Source: REEP01 sp964517265 (GTDB taxonomy: Bacteria > Pseudomonadota > Alphaproteobacteria > Rhodospirillales > Defluviicoccaceae). Taken from it: DNA of 6,199 nucleotides. The position numbers were made by a program, and so were the translations under genes. Under the pieces are notes generated by a model. The model was not told the origin of the DNA. It made no database searches and was given only the letters and a program-made list of their open reading frames with translations. This document shows positions 5,204-6,199 of the stretch, one piece after another. The stretch is from assembly GCA_964517265.1 (NCBI GenBank), contig CAZFBS010000088.1, positions 1 through 6,199 of the forward strand, read 5' to 3'. The first letter of the stretch is position 1; every line of letters starts with the position of its first letter.

Positions 5204-6033
5204 CGCGCACCTCCGATCCCCTGCGCGATCGCCCAGCTGAGCAGCGCCAGCGCGTCGGCTTCGTTGTCGTCCTGCGGATCAAAGCCGAGCGCCTTCACGG
5301 CGGCGATCACCGCCGCCTTGTCGGCATTGCCCTTGCCGGCGATGTGCCGCTTGATCGTGCCGACAGGAACGCCCTCGTACGCGATGTCGTGATGCACGCA
5401 CCAGGCGGTGAGGTGGGCGAGGTAGCCTCCGTAAGCATGGCTCGCCGCCGTTCCGGCGTGACGCCGTACTTCCTCAAACACCACCACGCCCACTTTGCCC
5501 GCCGCCTGGTCGATCTCCTGCAGCCAGGCGCGAAAGCGCAGCCAGATCATCCCGCCGCCCTCGAACCGGCCGGGCCGGAACTCGTGCACGCCGCTGGCGA
5601 TGGCGCCGTCGTGGTTGCGCACGGCCCAGCCGGTGCGCTGGCCCAGATCGAGGGCGAGGATGACCGGGACCTGCGGTGGAGGGACGGCAACTGCGGGTGG
5701 CGTGTCCGTCTTCAGATCCGTAGCCGTGGTGCCAGTGTTTGCCAAGCGCAGGATAATCGACGGTTTGGTCGCCGTCGGCTGCCTCACCGCAACGATCTTG
5801 CCGACCCGGATCAGTTCCGCCAGCGCCGCATTCCGGCGCCTGTGATTGACAAACTGCGTTCGCCGACCGACCTCAGCCTTGGTCAGTCCAGCCTCGCCGG
5901 CCCGTCCGATGATCGTTTCAAGGCACGCTTCCAGCGGCTCGTGCGATATCGGCGCGCCCGCGACCATGTCCTCGGCGGACATCATCGCCGGTTCAGCACC
6001 ATTTCGAGAGCAGCGGACAGGCTTCAGGTTCAT
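5200..6033 (-). CDS. RuvC-like Holliday-junction resolvase with N-terminal winged-helix-like region
   Basis: The protein is 277 aa. Residues 124-270 form an RNase H/RuvC-type nuclease: ILALDLGQRTGWAV at 125-138 gives catalytic Asp129, VVVFEEV at 183-189 gives Glu187 or Glu188, GTIKRHIAGKGNADK at 225-239 supplies the conserved lysines, and DDNEADALALLSWA at 255-268 gives Asp256 and Asp260. All four acidic positions expected of the fold are present, so it is probably active on branched DNA in phage recombination or replication. Residues 31-98, with LTKAEVGRRTQF and LAELIRVGKIVAVR, look like a winged helix, joined by a Thr/Pro-rich linker at 100-122. Short RuvC-like resolvases of about 150-190 aa usually lack this addition. 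The start at 6033 is fixed by GGAGG five nt upstream. It heads the overlapping gene cassette. Confidence 0.85.
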   Translation of the reverse strand: MNLKPVRCSRNGAEPAMMSAEDMVAGAPISHEPLEACLETIIGRAGEAGLTKAEVGRRTQFVNHRRRNAALAELIRVGKIVAVRQPTATKPSIILRLANTGTTATDLKTDTPPAVAVPPPQVPVILALDLGQRTGWAVRNHDGAIASGVHEFRPGRFEGGGMIWLRFRAWLQEIDQAAGKVGVVVFEEVRRHAGTAASHAYGGYLAHLTAWCVHHDIAYEGVPVGTIKRHIAGKGNADKAAVIAAVKALGFDPQDDNEADALALLSWAIAQGIGGAR

Positions 6034-6038
6034 ATCGT

Positions 6039-6043
6039 CCTCC
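6039..6043 (-). promoter_or_regulatory. Strong ribosome binding site of the RuvC-like gene
   Basis: GGAGG on the minus strand sits five nt before the ATG at 6033. It is the strongest site in the cassette and selects this start over internal Met17, Met18 and Met23. Downstream genes of the cassette overlap and probably rely on coupling to ribosomes loaded here. Confidence 0.7.
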
Positions 6044-6050
6044 AGGGTGA

Positions 6051-6103
6051 TGGAGCGGCGGGGGCGGCGGCGTTGTCCGGTCAGGGATGATGGCCCCGCT
6101 CCA
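6051..6103 (-). promoter_or_regulatory. Inverted repeat in the leader of the RuvC-like operon
   Basis: TGGAGCGG (6051-6058) and its exact complement CCGCTCCA (6096-6103) enclose 37 nt of very GC-rich sequence. A perfect 10-bp palindrome CCCTCGAGGG (6105-6114) lies immediately further upstream in the mRNA sense. In the transcript the 8-bp stem would end about eight nt before the GGAGG site, so it could modulate ribosome access. No U-tract follows, so it is not a standard terminator. Confidence 0.3.
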
Positions 6104-6166
6104 GCCCTCGAGGGTGGATGCGATCAGAGAAGGTGGGGTACGCATGCGCTCGGACCGGGCGGGAAA

Positions 6167-6185
6167 TGTCTCAAGCTGTCTCAAG
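6167..6185 (-). promoter_or_regulatory. Tandem direct repeat TGTCTCAAG x2 with 10-bp period
   Basis: The 9-mer TGTCTCAAG (plus strand) occurs at 6167-6175 and 6177-6185. Read on the minus strand this is TTGAGACA twice, one helical turn apart, 134-152 bp upstream of the RuvC-like start. Each copy contains TTGAGA, a fair -35 match, but no matching -10 follows at 16-18 bp. It could be an operator bound cooperatively by a phage-type regulator. The window ends too soon to see what lies upstream. Confidence 0.35.
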
Positions 6186-6199
6186 ATCCCGCAGAACCG

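Noticed and set aside
5344..6090. 248-codon plus-strand frame opposite the RuvC-like gene
   Set aside because: Shadow of the nuclease gene. It shows no conserved motifs, whereas the minus strand shows all catalytic residues.
5993..6184. 63-codon minus-strand frame upstream of the RuvC-like gene
   Set aside because: It starts with TTG inside the tandem repeat, has no ribosome binding site, contains a proline run, and overlaps the well-supported RuvC-like start by about 40 nt.
1..6199. CRISPR array, tRNA, insertion sequence or integrase
   Set aside because: I found no regularly spaced repeats, cloverleaf-like sequence, transposase or recombinase motif on either strand. The only repeats are the gene-fragment duplication and short local ones.

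Overview
This is a 6.2 kb, GC-rich window in which every gene I can support lies on the minus strand, so it reads right to left. Long spurious plus-strand frames mirror the real genes, as expected at high GC. Gene content and protein style point to an alphaproteobacterium, perhaps Rhodospirillales-like. That assignment is inference from family resemblance, because no rRNA or housekeeping marker is present.

Right part (about 6199 to 3670): a tight phage-like or prophage-remnant cassette. A leader carries a 10-bp-period direct repeat and an inverted repeat, followed by a strong GGAGG ribosome binding site. The genes are a RuvC/RNase H-fold Holliday-junction resolvase-like protein with an extra N-terminal winged-helix-like region, a 136-aa phage-type hypothetical, an 86-aa DUF6378-like protein, a 67-aa hypothetical, a 176-aa DUF6456-like protein, and a possible 46-aa small protein. 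Each gene overlaps the next by 1 to 8 nt, which implies one mRNA and coupled translation.

Middle and left part (about 3608 to 308): four stand-alone metabolic-type genes separated by 61 to 212 nt rather than overlapping. They are two different class I SAM-dependent methyltransferases, a hemolysin III/PAQR-type seven-helix membrane protein, and a glutathione S-transferase. They look like cargo or host genes rather than phage structural or replication genes. No pathway can be assigned from the sequence.

Left end (about 292 to 1): a second, diverged copy of only the C-terminal third of the DUF6456-like gene (83-292), in the same orientation as the complete copy at 3810-4340. The four cargo genes therefore sit between a full copy and a 3' fragment of the same phage-type gene, at a near-constant 3733-bp offset. 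This is the most informative structural signal here. It suggests cargo gained by recombination at, or duplication of, this gene. The fragment has its own GTG start and a well-placed AGGAG, so it may still be translated. An open frame starting at 64 runs off the left edge.

I saw no tRNA, rRNA, CRISPR array, transposase, integrase or clear rho-independent terminator.
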